This document shows, one piece after another, positions 1 to 8,008 of a DNA stretch of 64,000 nucleotides (within the stretch, counting starts at the first letter, position 1; each line of letters opens with the position of its first letter). This DNA is from Flavobacterium circumlabens. GTDB taxonomy: Bacteria; Bacteroidota; Bacteroidia; Flavobacteriales; Flavobacteriaceae. The notes beneath the pieces were generated by a model. It was not told the DNA's origin, did no database searches, and worked only from the letters and a program-made list of their open reading frames with translations. The stretch covers positions 1 through 64,000 of the forward strand of contig NZ_SLWA01000013.1 in NCBI RefSeq assembly GCF_004345565.1, given 5' to 3'. The position numbers and the translations under genes were made by a program.

Positions 1-216
1 TCACAATCACGAGATTTGATTGGTTCGATTTATCCTGAAAAATTTACGATTTCAGAAAATCAGCTTCGAACCACAAGAGTTAATGAAGTTGTTAGCGTTA
101 TCTATCTCATTAACAGTAGAATATCAACAAATAAAAAAGGGACAAAGAAGACTTTTTCTTCTTTGTCCCATGTAGTAGCGGGAACAGGACTCGAACCTGT
201 GACCTTCGGGTTATGA
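1..216 (+). CDS. C-terminal end of a probable site-specific serine recombinase (5' end outside window)
   Basis: The frame is open from the first base to a TGA at 214-216. The readable part, with residues such as GSIYPEKF and LRTTRVNEVVSVIYL, resembles the extreme C-terminus of large serine recombinases of Bacteroidota, which commonly end with a SIFPEK...RTxRVNE...I pattern (family knowledge from memory). The last 20 or so codons read antisense through the tRNA terminator and the tRNA gene itself, giving the GTGLEPVTFGL tail typical of translated antisense tRNA. This fits a mobile element ending at a tRNA gene, or a remnant of one. The catalytic domain is outside the window, so the call is tentative. 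Confidence 0.45.
   Translation, partial: SQSRDLIGSIYPEKFTISENQLRTTRVNEVVSVIYLINSRISTNKKGTKKTFSSLSHVVAGTGLEPVTFGL
131..169 (-). terminator. Rho-independent terminator of the tRNA gene
   Basis: A perfect 12-bp inverted repeat (GGGACAAAGAAG at 139-150 and CTTCTTTGTCCC at 158-169) is followed on the minus strand by a T-rich run (complement of 131-138). It lies 7 bases beyond the 3' end of the tRNA gene. Confidence 0.8.
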
Positions 217-248
217 GCCCGACGAGCTGCCTACTGCTCTATCCCGCG
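176..248 (-). tRNA. tRNA-Met (CAU), initiator type
   Basis: The reverse complement folds into a complete cloverleaf of 73 nt: acceptor CGCGGGA with TCCCGCT, D stem GAGC/GCTC, anticodon stem TCGGG/CCCGA, loop CTCATAA with anticodon CAT, and T arm ACAGG-TTCGAGT-CCTGT. Three consecutive G:C pairs next to the anticodon loop, an A11:U24 pair and an unpaired first position identify the initiator form. The mismatch at 1:72 is C with U, whereas E. coli has C with A. CCA is not encoded. It has its own promoter and terminator, so it is a single-gene transcript, divergent from era. Confidence 0.93.
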
Positions 249-260
249 ATGTTTCGGGTG

Positions 261-290
261 CAAAGATACGCCGATTTATGAGAAAAACAA
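261..290 (-). promoter_or_regulatory. Promoter of the initiator tRNA gene
   Basis: On the minus strand the sequence reads TTG (290-288), a 19-base spacer and TATCTTTG (268-261). This is an exact match to the Bacteroidota promoter form TTG-N19-TAnnTTTG. The -7 box ends 13 bases before the first tRNA base. Confidence 0.8.
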
Positions 291-337
291 CGAAAACTTT
301 AAAAAATGTTTTATTTTCTGTATTGAGTTGATATGAT

Positions 338-345
338 TACCTTTG
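338..345 (+). promoter_or_regulatory. Candidate -7 box for era
   Basis: TACCTTTG matches TAnnTTTG and lies 51 bases upstream of the chosen era start. No exact TTG sits at the usual distance; CTG at 318-320 would give a 17-base spacer. It is divergent from the tRNA promoter, and both -7 boxes continue into the same GCACCC. Confidence 0.45.
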
Positions 346-396
346 CACCCTAGACCGTAGGTCGAATTGTACGGAGTAAAAATAAATATTACGCAA

Positions 397-1278
397 ATGT
401 CACATAAAGCAGGTTTTGTAAACATCATAGGGAATCCAAACGTTGGAAAATCAACATTGATGAACGCCTTTGTTGGAGAAAGATTATCAATCATTACATC
501 AAAAGCACAAACAACACGCCATCGTATTCTTGGAATCGTAAATGGCGAGGATTTTCAACTTATATTATCGGATACTCCCGGGATCATCAAACCGGCTTAT
601 GAAATGCAGGAATCGATGATGAACTTCGTGAAATCGGCATTTGAAGATGCTGATATCCTGGTTTACATGGTAGAGATAGGGGAGCAGGACTTAAAAGACG
701 AAGCCTTCTTTAACAAAATTATCCACGCTAAAATTCCGGTTTTATTATTGTTGAATAAAATTGACAATTCAAATCAGGAACAACTGGAAGAGCAGGTTGC
801 TTTTTGGACGGCTAAAGTACCAAACGCAGAGATTTTTCCAATTTCAGCCTTGCAGAATTTTAATGTACCGGAAGTTTTCGGAAGAATCATAGAATTGTTA
901 CCGGAATCACCGGCGTATTATCCAAAAGATCAGTTAACAGACAAACCGGAACGTTTTTTCGTAAACGAAACCATCCGTGAGAAAATCTTATTGAATTACA
1001 GTAAAGAGATTCCATATGCAGTTGAAATCGTGACTGAAGAATTTTTTGAAGATGAAAATATTATCAGAATCCGTTCAATCATTATGGTAGAACGCGAAAC
1101 CCAAAAAGGAATCATCATAGGACATAAAGGCGCCGCTTTGAAAAAAGTAGGTACCGAAGCCCGTGCCGATCTGGAAAAATTCTTCGGAAAACAAATCCAC
1201 ATTGAATTGGTTGTAAAAGTGAATAAAAACTGGAGAAGCAACGCGAACATGCTGAAACGATTTGGGTACAATCAATAG
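397..1278 (+). CDS. era: GTPase Era
   Basis: Era is a GTP-binding protein that binds the 3' end of 16S rRNA and assists 30S subunit assembly. From the chosen ATG the protein has 293 residues. It carries the G1 loop GNPNVGKS (12-19), G3 DTPG (59-62), G4 NKID (about 122-125) and a C-terminal KH domain with GHKGAALKK (about 240-250). The open frame extends upstream to 367, but the extra ten residues are not Era-like and MSHKAGFVN is the usual family N-terminus, so 397 was chosen. It is probably transcribed alone; der follows after a repeat-filled 370-base gap and has its own -7 box. Confidence 0.96.
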   Translation: MSHKAGFVNIIGNPNVGKSTLMNAFVGERLSIITSKAQTTRHRILGIVNGEDFQLILSDTPGIIKPAYEMQESMMNFVKSAFEDADILVYMVEIGEQDLKDEAFFNKIIHAKIPVLLLLNKIDNSNQEQLEEQVAFWTAKVPNAEIFPISALQNFNVPEVFGRIIELLPESPAYYPKDQLTDKPERFFVNETIREKILLNYSKEIPYAVEIVTEEFFEDENIIRIRSIIMVERETQKGIIIGHKGAALKKVGTEARADLEKFFGKQIHIELVVKVNKNWRSNANMLKRFGYNQ

Positions 1279-1284
1279 TTTTAT

Positions 1285-1347
1285 TTGTTTCAGGTTTCAA
1301 GTTGAAATGCGAAATTGTCCCGGTTAAATTGTTTCAGGTTTCAAGTT
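1285..1347. repeat. Direct repeat pair of 19 bases
   Basis: TTGTTTCAGGTTTCAAGTT occurs exactly at 1285-1303 and again at 1329-1347. The unit itself contains a near-duplicated heptamer (TTTCAGG, TTTCAAG), in keeping with the other short-period repeats of this window. Confidence 0.8.
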
Positions 1348-1391
1348 TTTGAAATGTGAAATGATAAACGAAAAAATTCTTGTAACCTGAT

Positions 1392-1473
1392 GGCCTAGCC
1401 CAGATGGAAGCGGCATCCTTTTTCTGGCTTCTTTAGCCAGGAAAAGATAAAGCGGACAGCTGGAAAGAGCTCC
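1392..1473 (+). repeat. Structured intergenic repeat, copy 1 (central hairpin)
   Basis: The core GATnGAAnCGGnATCC (about 1403-1418) leads into a 12-bp hairpin with one G:U pair, CTTTTTCTGGCT (1418-1429) pairing with AGCCAGGAAAAG (1435-1446) around a 5-base loop. This is followed by AT and a GC-richer tail. A second copy, inverted, lies at 54634-54707 with the same core and a different but still paired stem. I recall similar sequences as common intergenic repeats in Flavobacterium. Whether it is a transcribed RNA (for example the flavo-1 motif) or a DNA repeat cannot be settled here. Confidence 0.6.
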
Positions 1474-1500
1474 TTAAAATAACAGGAAAAATAATAAAAA

Positions 1501-1536
1501 ACTTAGGTACTTAGAAACTTAGCGACTTAGCCACTT
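1501..1536. repeat. Tandem octamer array ACTTAGNN
   Basis: Four consecutive octamers, ACTTAGGT, ACTTAGAA, ACTTAGCG and ACTTAGCC, are followed by a partial ACTT. The period is exactly 8 bases and six of eight positions are invariant. The array lies just upstream of the der -7 box. A related array is at 19193-19228. Confidence 0.8.
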
Positions 1537-1543
1537 TTTTACC

Positions 1544-1551
1544 TACCTTTG
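1544..1551 (+). promoter_or_regulatory. Candidate -7 box for der
   Basis: TACCTTTG matches TAnnTTTG and is followed by GCAAAA, a common context. There is no TTG at the expected distance; the octamer array occupies that position. Confidence 0.4.
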
Positions 1552-1570
1552 CAAAAAATTAAAATAAAGC

Positions 1571-1644
1571 ATTTTGGATTTATAAGTGATAGAATTTTAG
1601 GGAACTAAAAATCTAAAAGCTGTAATCCAAAATCTAAAATTCAA
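1571..1644. repeat. Heptamer repeats and inverted repeat in the der leader
   Basis: Bases 1610-1644 read as heptamers AATCTAA, AAGCTGT, AATCCAA, AATCTAA, AATTCAA, followed by AAAA and the der ATG. ATTTTGGATT (1571-1580) and AATCCAAAAT (1624-1633) form a perfect 10-bp inverted repeat across the leader. The same heptamer family precedes hemL (43569-43603). Confidence 0.65.
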
Positions 1645-1648
1645 AAAA

Positions 1649-2959
1649 ATGAATAACATTGTTGCGATAGTAGGAAGACCTAATGTAGGGAAATCAACCC
1701 TTTTTAATAGGCTGATACAAAGAAGAGAAGCTATTGTAGATTCAGTTTCCGGAGTTACCAGAGACAGAAACTACGGTAAAAGCGAGTGGAACGGAAAAGA
1801 GTTTTCTGTAATTGATACCGGCGGATATGTTCGCGGAAGTGATGACGTATTTGAAGGTGAAATCCGTAAACAAGTGGAGCTTGCTATTGATGAAGCAGAT
1901 GTTATTATTTTTGTGGTAGATGTTGAGGAAGGGATTACACCAATGGATGATGTAGTTGCACGCTTGTTGCGTAAGGTGACGAAACCAGTTTTATTGGCTG
2001 TGAACAAGGTAGATAATGCGATGCGTGAGAAAGACGCATTGGAGTTTTACAATCTTGGTTTAGGAGACTATTTTACTTTTGCGAGTATTTCAGGAAGCGG
2101 AACCGGAGATTTATTAGATGCTCTAATTGAATCTTTCCCGGTAAAACCGGAGCCTGTTCAGGAAGAAGTAGTTTTACCTCGTTTTGCTGTTGTGGGACGT
2201 CCAAATGCCGGAAAATCAAGTTTTATCAATGCATTAATTGGTAAAGAACGTTTTATGGTTACCGATATTGCAGGAACTACACGTGATGCAATTGATACCA
2301 AATTTGACCGTTTTGGTTTTGAGTTTAACTTAGTGGATACTGCAGGAATCCGTCGTAAAGCGAAGGTGAAGGAAGATTTAGAATTTTATTCTGTAATGCG
2401 TTCGGTTCGTGCGATTGAGCATGCAGATATTTGTATATTGGTTATCGATGCAACCCGTGGATTTGAAGGTCAGGATCAGAGTATTTTCTGGCTGGCAGAG
2501 AAAAACCGTAAAGGTGTTGTAATCCTGGTAAACAAATGGGACTTGGTAGAAAAAGATACCATGTCTACACGTGATTACGAAGAAAAAATCAAAAAAGAAT
2601 TAATGCCTTTTACAGATGTGCCAATTTTGTTCGTCTCAGCTTTGACGAAACAGCGTTTATTGAAAGCACTGGAAGCTACGGTTCAGGTTTTTGAAAGCAG
2701 AAAACAAAGAATCCCAACTTCTAAATTCAACGAATTTATGTTGAAAGTGATCGAGGCTTATCCGCCGCCGGCAACAAAAGGAAAGTACGTGAAAATTAAA
2801 TATTGTATGCAGTTGCCAACATTGACTCCTCAGTTTGTGTTTTTCGCCAATATGCCACAGTACGTTAAGGAACCGTATAAGAGATATCTTGAAAATAAGA
2901 TTAGAGAAAATTGGGACTTTTCAGGAGTGCCAATCGATATTTATATCAGAGAGAAATAA
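1649..2959 (+). CDS. der: GTPase Der (EngA), double-GTPase ribosome assembly factor
   Basis: Der is required for late 50S subunit assembly. The 436-residue protein has the diagnostic two tandem GTPase domains, with P-loops GRPNVGKS (9-16) and GRPNAGKS (about 182-189), two DTxG switch motifs (DTGG and DTAG) and NKVD/NKWD specificity motifs. A C-terminal KH-like domain runs from about 350 to 436. Length is normal for the family. The ATG follows a heptamer-repeat leader with no Shine-Dalgarno sequence, as is usual in this phylum. It ends at a bidirectional terminator. Confidence 0.96.
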   Translation: MNNIVAIVGRPNVGKSTLFNRLIQRREAIVDSVSGVTRDRNYGKSEWNGKEFSVIDTGGYVRGSDDVFEGEIRKQVELAIDEADVIIFVVDVEEGITPMDDVVARLLRKVTKPVLLAVNKVDNAMREKDALEFYNLGLGDYFTFASISGSGTGDLLDALIESFPVKPEPVQEEVVLPRFAVVGRPNAGKSSFINALIGKERFMVTDIAGTTRDAIDTKFDRFGFEFNLVDTAGIRRKAKVKEDLEFYSVMRSVRAIEHADICILVIDATRGFEGQDQSIFWLAEKNRKGVVILVNKWDLVEKDTMSTRDYEEKIKKELMPFTDVPILFVSALTKQRLLKALEATVQVFESRKQRIPTSKFNEFMLKVIEAYPPPATKGKYVKIKYCMQLPTLTPQFVFFANMPQYVKEPYKRYLENKIRENWDFSGVPIDIYIREK

Positions 2960-2982
2960 AATTCTCTTTCAGAAAGATAAAA

Positions 2983-3017
2983 AGCAACATTTTCAAATTT
3001 GAAAATGTTGCTTTTTT
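2983..3017. terminator. Bidirectional terminator between der and the 619-residue gene
   Basis: AGCAACATTTTCAAA pairs perfectly with TTTGAAAATGTTGCT (2983-3012) and is flanked by A-run and T-run, so it can end transcription from both convergent genes. Confidence 0.8.
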
Positions 3018-3038
3018 GTTTTAGGTCATTCATATCAG

Positions 3039-4898
3039 TTAACCATTATAAAAGAATAATTGCTCTTCTGGCCAGCTTCCATCAGAATCACCATAATCAC
3101 CATTGTGTTTTCTGGTAGAGGAATAAAGCCTTACGATGTAAGTACAGCGTGCCATAGTCGGCGGATTGTTAATTTCAGAACTGGCATTGGTTCTTTGATC
3201 CACTAGGACAGGATTATCAATTACACCATCATTGATATAGGTTTCGTCAGTATCGCTATTCTTTTTTATTGTTAAAGAGCAGGTCGATAAATAGGGATGG
3301 TATAAGGTATATTTCAGATGTATAATTCCGGTAATCGGACTGCAAAGGGTACTGTCTTCCAGTTCTTTAATGGCTAGCTTTTTGTATATCGGATTATTAT
3401 TAATTACAATAGAATTCAGCGTTTTTCCATCGCCTCCAATCACTCCAAAATCATTACTAGCTTTATTTATTACCTCACGGATTTCAAATCGTATGGCAAT
3501 TTTTTCCATATCAATTTTGTTTGCATCAGGAACAATTTGCCCTGCATTAAAAATATTCGGAACATTTGGCTCCGTCGTTAACGTAGTGGTATCTAATGAA
3601 ATTAATGTATCTTCTTCTATAACATTGTACAGCGCTAAATCTGCGGGCGTTAAACCAACGCTAATTAAGGTTCTCTCAATGGCATGATTGACATCAAACC
3701 AGCCTTCAGGATCAAAATCACTTTGATCGCTTTCCACAAAAATTTCATTAAGAAGAGGAGCAGGAACGATACGGCTTAATTTAGAAACAGTGCTTTTAAC
3801 AAACAAGCCAGGGGTCACACCAACAGTTTTAGTAAAATTTGCTTCGGGAAGGCTGGCCGCAGTATTTAAATCGGTTGTATGGCTAACTCTAAAACGATAT
3901 TCGATTGGATAACCCGAGGCTGATTTTAAAGCTGCCTGTCCCGTTAAACGTATCGTTGAAAATAAAACGTTCTTACCTGAACCGGCAAAACCATTAACAT
4001 CAAAATCATGAATACCTGTGCCGTAAGAAGAACTGAACGCATTTCCAATTCCTGACCACGCACTGGGAAAAGTTTCTTCGGGACGAGTCACCGCTATTTC
4101 TGAACATAAATTGACACATAGGCAGTAGCCCACATTTTTGCGTGCATCTGCTTTGGTTTCGTCAATTAATTTAGTTCCGGCCAATTCGGCTTTAAAGTAA
4201 ACATCCGGACCACTTTCGAAGGAAAGAAAATTGGGATCGGTTTCTACATTGATCCACGGAGATAAAAAGGTCTTTTTAAAATCTGCAGCCGAATAATCGA
4301 TTCTAAAATGTCCGTTAGCATCCGTTGTTGCAGCTCCTAAAGTATCATCGGTCAGGAAATCGGCATCCATTGCCGTAACTGTTGCATTGGCGATAGGTTT
4401 ATTTGTTTTGCAGTTCATCAAATGGCCGCAAATAACCCACGCATCAAAGAAGTGACCTCTAATGTAACACCACCATTTATGAGCAATGGTATAATTCCAT
4501 CTGGAATTTTGGTCTTGTGCTTGTTTTTCAAGCTCTGATTTCATCGCTAAAGTAGTGATATGAAATTGTACCAGTTCCTCTCTTTTTGGTTTGGGATGTT
4601 TTGGCGGAACGGAACCACAGACAAAATCAATATCGAAATCTGAATTCAGGTATCTTTCGTTAATTTCAAACTCAAAATCTCCATTTATATCCGTTGTTTT
4701 TTTGTCTATAAGTAATCCTTTTCTTTGTTCTGCTTCTTCTTTGGTAACTACATGAAATGCGTCTTTTGCATTAGCAGGTGAATCTGGTAAACGGGTTTCT
4801 TTATACGGCAGGTATAATAAAACGTCAACATTTGATATAAATTCGCGACAGTCTTCGCAAACATATCCCCTTAAGGAACCTTTAAAAATAGTGTTCAT
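3039..4898 (-). CDS. Unrecognised 619-residue protein with beta-sandwich (CnaB/transthyretin-like) segments
   Basis: I do not recognise this family. The N-terminus has a CxxC pair (VCEDC, about residues 14-18) and no signal peptide. At least two segments look like carboxypeptidase-regulatory or CnaB-type folds: about 50-90 (LIDKKTTDINGDFEFEI) and about 160-215 (NKPIANATVTAMDAD then TTDANGHFRIDYS). Several further cysteines occur (CYLRG-like CYIRGHFF, VICGHLMNC, CLCVNLC). The C-terminal half holds no motif I can name. Such domain strings are usual in surface or exported proteins, yet no export signal is seen. It stands alone between a terminator and a 346-base gap. Function unknown. Confidence 0.75.
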   Translation of the reverse strand: MNTIFKGSLRGYVCEDCREFISNVDVLLYLPYKETRLPDSPANAKDAFHVVTKEEAEQRKGLLIDKKTTDINGDFEFEINERYLNSDFDIDFVCGSVPPKHPKPKREELVQFHITTLAMKSELEKQAQDQNSRWNYTIAHKWWCYIRGHFFDAWVICGHLMNCKTNKPIANATVTAMDADFLTDDTLGAATTDANGHFRIDYSAADFKKTFLSPWINVETDPNFLSFESGPDVYFKAELAGTKLIDETKADARKNVGYCLCVNLCSEIAVTRPEETFPSAWSGIGNAFSSSYGTGIHDFDVNGFAGSGKNVLFSTIRLTGQAALKSASGYPIEYRFRVSHTTDLNTAASLPEANFTKTVGVTPGLFVKSTVSKLSRIVPAPLLNEIFVESDQSDFDPEGWFDVNHAIERTLISVGLTPADLALYNVIEEDTLISLDTTTLTTEPNVPNIFNAGQIVPDANKIDMEKIAIRFEIREVINKASNDFGVIGGDGKTLNSIVINNNPIYKKLAIKELEDSTLCSPITGIIHLKYTLYHPYLSTCSLTIKKNSDTDETYINDGVIDNPVLVDQRTNASSEINNPPTMARCTYIVRLYSSTRKHNGDYGDSDGSWPEEQLFFYNG

Positions 4899-5244
4899 AA
4901 TTATTTGTTTTTAAATTGCCTACTCTAATCAGTTTTCGACTTTTCTGTCATACTCTTTTTAGGATTTTCTGAACGCTCCTTATTTTTTAAATTATTGATA
5001 ACAAAGGTTCTGTATTTTGATACAATAGAGATCAGGCTAAATACCGTTTTTAATTGGGCAATTTTCCCCTTTTTTTTTTGATTTAAAATATTGTTTTTCA
5101 GGTTTTTATATTGAAATTGCCTTGGGTAAAAAAGATTTTCAGCAGAGTTTTTCAAATGTCTTTTCAGAAGGATTAAATAAATGTTAAAGTCATAATTAAA
5201 CCTTTTCTTTTTTTTGTAGTCTTACTATTCAAATCAATTATCTT
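4899..5244. other. Intergenic region without clear features
   Basis: This 346-base A+T-rich gap separates two divergent genes. I see no exact TTG-N-TAnnTTTG promoter on either strand. A Lys/Asn-rich 76-codon frame on the minus strand (4925-5155) has no recognisable domain and is probably chance. Confidence 0.5.
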
Positions 5245-8004
5245 ATGACCAGACTGTCTTACCTTGTCTTCTTTTTTCTAGCCTGTTTTTCTGCAAGTGC
5301 TCAAAATGATATTACTATTAAAGGGACTATAATTGATATCAATACACAATTGCCTCTCGAAATGGCTACCATGTATTTTACGACTGTAAAAGATTCTACT
5401 GTACTTGAATATGCTACTACGGATAAGAATGGCGTTTTCAGGATTAATACTAAAAAAATTGAAAAACCAGTTTTCTTAAAAGTGAATTATATGGGATATC
5501 AGCCTTTGGTTGAAGAACAAAAGGAACTTTTGGAAAGTAAGGATTTCGGGAAATTATACCTGCTTGAAAGTGTAAATGCCCTGGATAATGTGGTCATCAA
5601 AACAGAAGCACCTCCCATTACCATCAAAAAAGATACTTTAGAATTTAATGCCGCTTCCTACAAAGTACGTCCGGATTCTAATGTAGAAACCTTATTGAAA
5701 CAATTGCCCGGATTTGATGTGGATAACGATGGTAAAATAACCGTAAACGGAAGGGAAGTGACACAGCTTCTGGTGAACGGAAAAACTTTTTTTGATAAAG
5801 ATGGCGCCATTGCCTTAAAAAATCTGCCTGCGGAAATCATAAAGAAAATTCAGGTTTCGGATTTTAAGACTAAAAAAGAAGAACTCTCTAAACAGGAATC
5901 AACTTCAGATTATTCGAGTATTAATATCACTATCGACGAAAAGAAAAATAAAGGATTCTTTGGAAAAATCCTCGGCGGATATGGCTCTGACGATCGTTAT
6001 GAAAGCAGTCTGATTCTGAACTTCTTTAAAAATAAACAAAAGATAAGTGTTCTGGCCTCCTCTAATAATATCAACTCTACGGGATTTTCGCAGGATGAGG
6101 TATTTGATAATATGGGTGGCGGAAGAAATAGTAAGACCAGTTCTAAGGGTTCAGGTTCCGGAAGCGGGAAAGGAATTACGCAATCGAATCTGGCCGGAAT
6201 TAATTATTCAGATGACTGGACGGAAGATCTGGAATTTATGAGCAGTTATAATTTTTCGAATTCGGTTAATAAAAACGAAAGCAAGTCCAATCAGGTTAGT
6301 TTTTTGCCAACAGGAAATATCCTGACGGCTGCAGATTCAAAAACCAGAAATGAAAACACCGGGAATAATGCTAATTTTGAATTAGAATATAAAATCAACC
6401 CTACAACCCGACTGGTTGTGGCTCCGAAACTAAATGAATCACATGCTAACAGCAAGTCGTCGTCTTCCACTTTTTCGGAAGATGAAAATGGACAGTCTTT
6501 AAACGAAAGTACTGCAGATTCGTACAACGAAAGCTCAAATACCAATTTTTCCAATAGTATTAATTTCAATAAAACTTTTGAAAAAGCAGCACGTAACCTG
6601 AGTTTGGTTTTCAACAACAGCAATTCAAGAAGTGATTCAAACGGATTTAATGTTTCTGAGACCATTTTTTATCAGGACAACAAACCCAATGATGAAAGAA
6701 ACCAGAACAGCAAAAATAACAGCAGTTCAGATTCGTATTCTTTTGATGTGGAATACACAGAACCCGTTACGGATTCGCTCAGAATTAGATTTGGTTCTAA
6801 TCTGGATTGGGCAAGTAGCGTAAACGATGCTAAAACGTTCAATTTTAACGCAGCAACCGATTCTTATTCGGATTTGAATGAATCGCTGACGAATTATACC
6901 ACTTCAAGTCAAAATTCGATAAGTCCTAAATTTGGGATTACGTGGCAGAAAAGTAAATTCACCCTGAACATGAATTCGAAAACGTCAATTATTGGTTATG
7001 ATAATTACTCTTTATACCAAAATAAGGAGACTGATCTGAATAAAAAATATGCTTTGCCTTTTGGAAACCTTCAGCTTCGATATAAATTCAGCCGATCAAA
7101 AAACCTGACATTTAGATACGATTATTCGAACGCACTTCCGTCTGCAGTTCAGTTAATGCCGGTGCTGAATCTGACGAATCCGTTAAATACCTTAATTGGT
7201 AACCCAGATCTGGATCCGATTGAAAAAAATACGGCCAGTATCGATTTTAAAAATTTCGATTTCCGTACGCGATCCGGTTATAGCTTATATGTAAAGGGGG
7301 ATTACTACAATAATGATGTAGTTTCTACTTCTATTTACGATGATAGCGGAAAGAGAACAACAACCTATGCCAATATTTCCGGAACTTATATTGCTTCCGT
7401 TGGTGCCAATTGGAATCAGTCTGTAAAAAGAGATGCTCACGCTTTGAGATACGGCTTTGGAATCAACGGAAGTTATTCCTTTGATAAAGGATATACAAAT
7501 GCAGTCATTTATACGGCTAAATCTACAGCAGTAACGCCAAGAGTTTACCTGACTTACGAATACGGAGATTTGCTCACGATTTCGCCATCGTACAGTTTAT
7601 CTTATAATGAAACCAAATATGAGAACTTTACCAGGGATGCAAGCTCAAATGTAGTACACAGAATCAATTTGCAGACCACTTCGTACTGGCCGGCCAATCT
7701 GATTTTTGGAAATGATTTCGGTTACAATTACAATTCAAATATTTCAGGTGATTTCAAGAAAGATTTTTTCTTATGGAATACCAGTTTGTCGTATGGCTTT
7801 TTTGATAAAAAAATCTACGCAAAAGTAAAAGTATATGATATTCTGAATCAAAATCAGAGTGCTGTAAGAACCATTTCTGCAACCTCAATTCGGGATGAAG
7901 AGAATACCGTTCTAAAAAGATATGTAATGTTTTCCTTGTCTTATAAAATTGGAAATTTTGCCTCGAAAGAAAAAGAATCAAAAAGAAGACAAAGGGAAAT
8001 GTAA
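5245..8004 (+). CDS. Outer-membrane beta-barrel protein with regulatory-like and plug-like domains (TonB receptor-related)
   Basis: A 919-residue exported protein. The signal peptide runs to about residue 19 (FLACFSASAQ). A carboxypeptidase-D regulatory-like domain follows (about 22-105, ITIKGTIIDINTQLPLEMA). A plug-like segment spans about 120-225, with NVETLLKQLPGFDVDNDG and VNGREVTQLLVNGK. The long C-terminal part (about 380-919) is rich in Ser/Asn and alternating aromatic strands, as in the outer-membrane beta-barrel family 3. A Gly/Ser stretch (about 290-310) interrupts the barrel start. The ligand is unknown. It converges with the DUF2490 gene, leaving only four bases between the stop codons. 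Confidence 0.85.
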   Translation: MTRLSYLVFFFLACFSASAQNDITIKGTIIDINTQLPLEMATMYFTTVKDSTVLEYATTDKNGVFRINTKKIEKPVFLKVNYMGYQPLVEEQKELLESKDFGKLYLLESVNALDNVVIKTEAPPITIKKDTLEFNAASYKVRPDSNVETLLKQLPGFDVDNDGKITVNGREVTQLLVNGKTFFDKDGAIALKNLPAEIIKKIQVSDFKTKKEELSKQESTSDYSSINITIDEKKNKGFFGKILGGYGSDDRYESSLILNFFKNKQKISVLASSNNINSTGFSQDEVFDNMGGGRNSKTSSKGSGSGSGKGITQSNLAGINYSDDWTEDLEFMSSYNFSNSVNKNESKSNQVSFLPTGNILTAADSKTRNENTGNNANFELEYKINPTTRLVVAPKLNESHANSKSSSSTFSEDENGQSLNESTADSYNESSNTNFSNSINFNKTFEKAARNLSLVFNNSNSRSDSNGFNVSETIFYQDNKPNDERNQNSKNNSSSDSYSFDVEYTEPVTDSLRIRFGSNLDWASSVNDAKTFNFNAATDSYSDLNESLTNYTTSSQNSISPKFGITWQKSKFTLNMNSKTSIIGYDNYSLYQNKETDLNKKYALPFGNLQLRYKFSRSKNLTFRYDYSNALPSAVQLMPVLNLTNPLNTLIGNPDLDPIEKNTASIDFKNFDFRTRSGYSLYVKGDYYNNDVVSTSIYDDSGKRTTTYANISGTYIASVGANWNQSVKRDAHALRYGFGINGSYSFDKGYTNAVIYTAKSTAVTPRVYLTYEYGDLLTISPSYSLSYNETKYENFTRDASSNVVHRINLQTTSYWPANLIFGNDFGYNYNSNISGDFKKDFFLWNTSLSYGFFDKKIYAKVKVYDILNQNQSAVRTISATSIRDEENTVLKRYVMFSLSYKIGNFASKEKESKRRQREM

Positions 8005-8008
8005 AAAT

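Noticed and set aside
367..396. Longer Era N-terminus from 367
   Set aside because: The ten extra residues do not resemble Era, and MSHKAGFVN is the normal start.
4925..5155. 76-residue Lys/Asn-rich frame on the minus strand
   Set aside because: Composition follows the A+T-rich gap; no domain, promoter or similarity recognised.
6291..6665. 124-residue minus-strand frame inside the beta-barrel gene
   Set aside because: Antisense shadow of a Ser/Asn-rich coding region with no features of its own.
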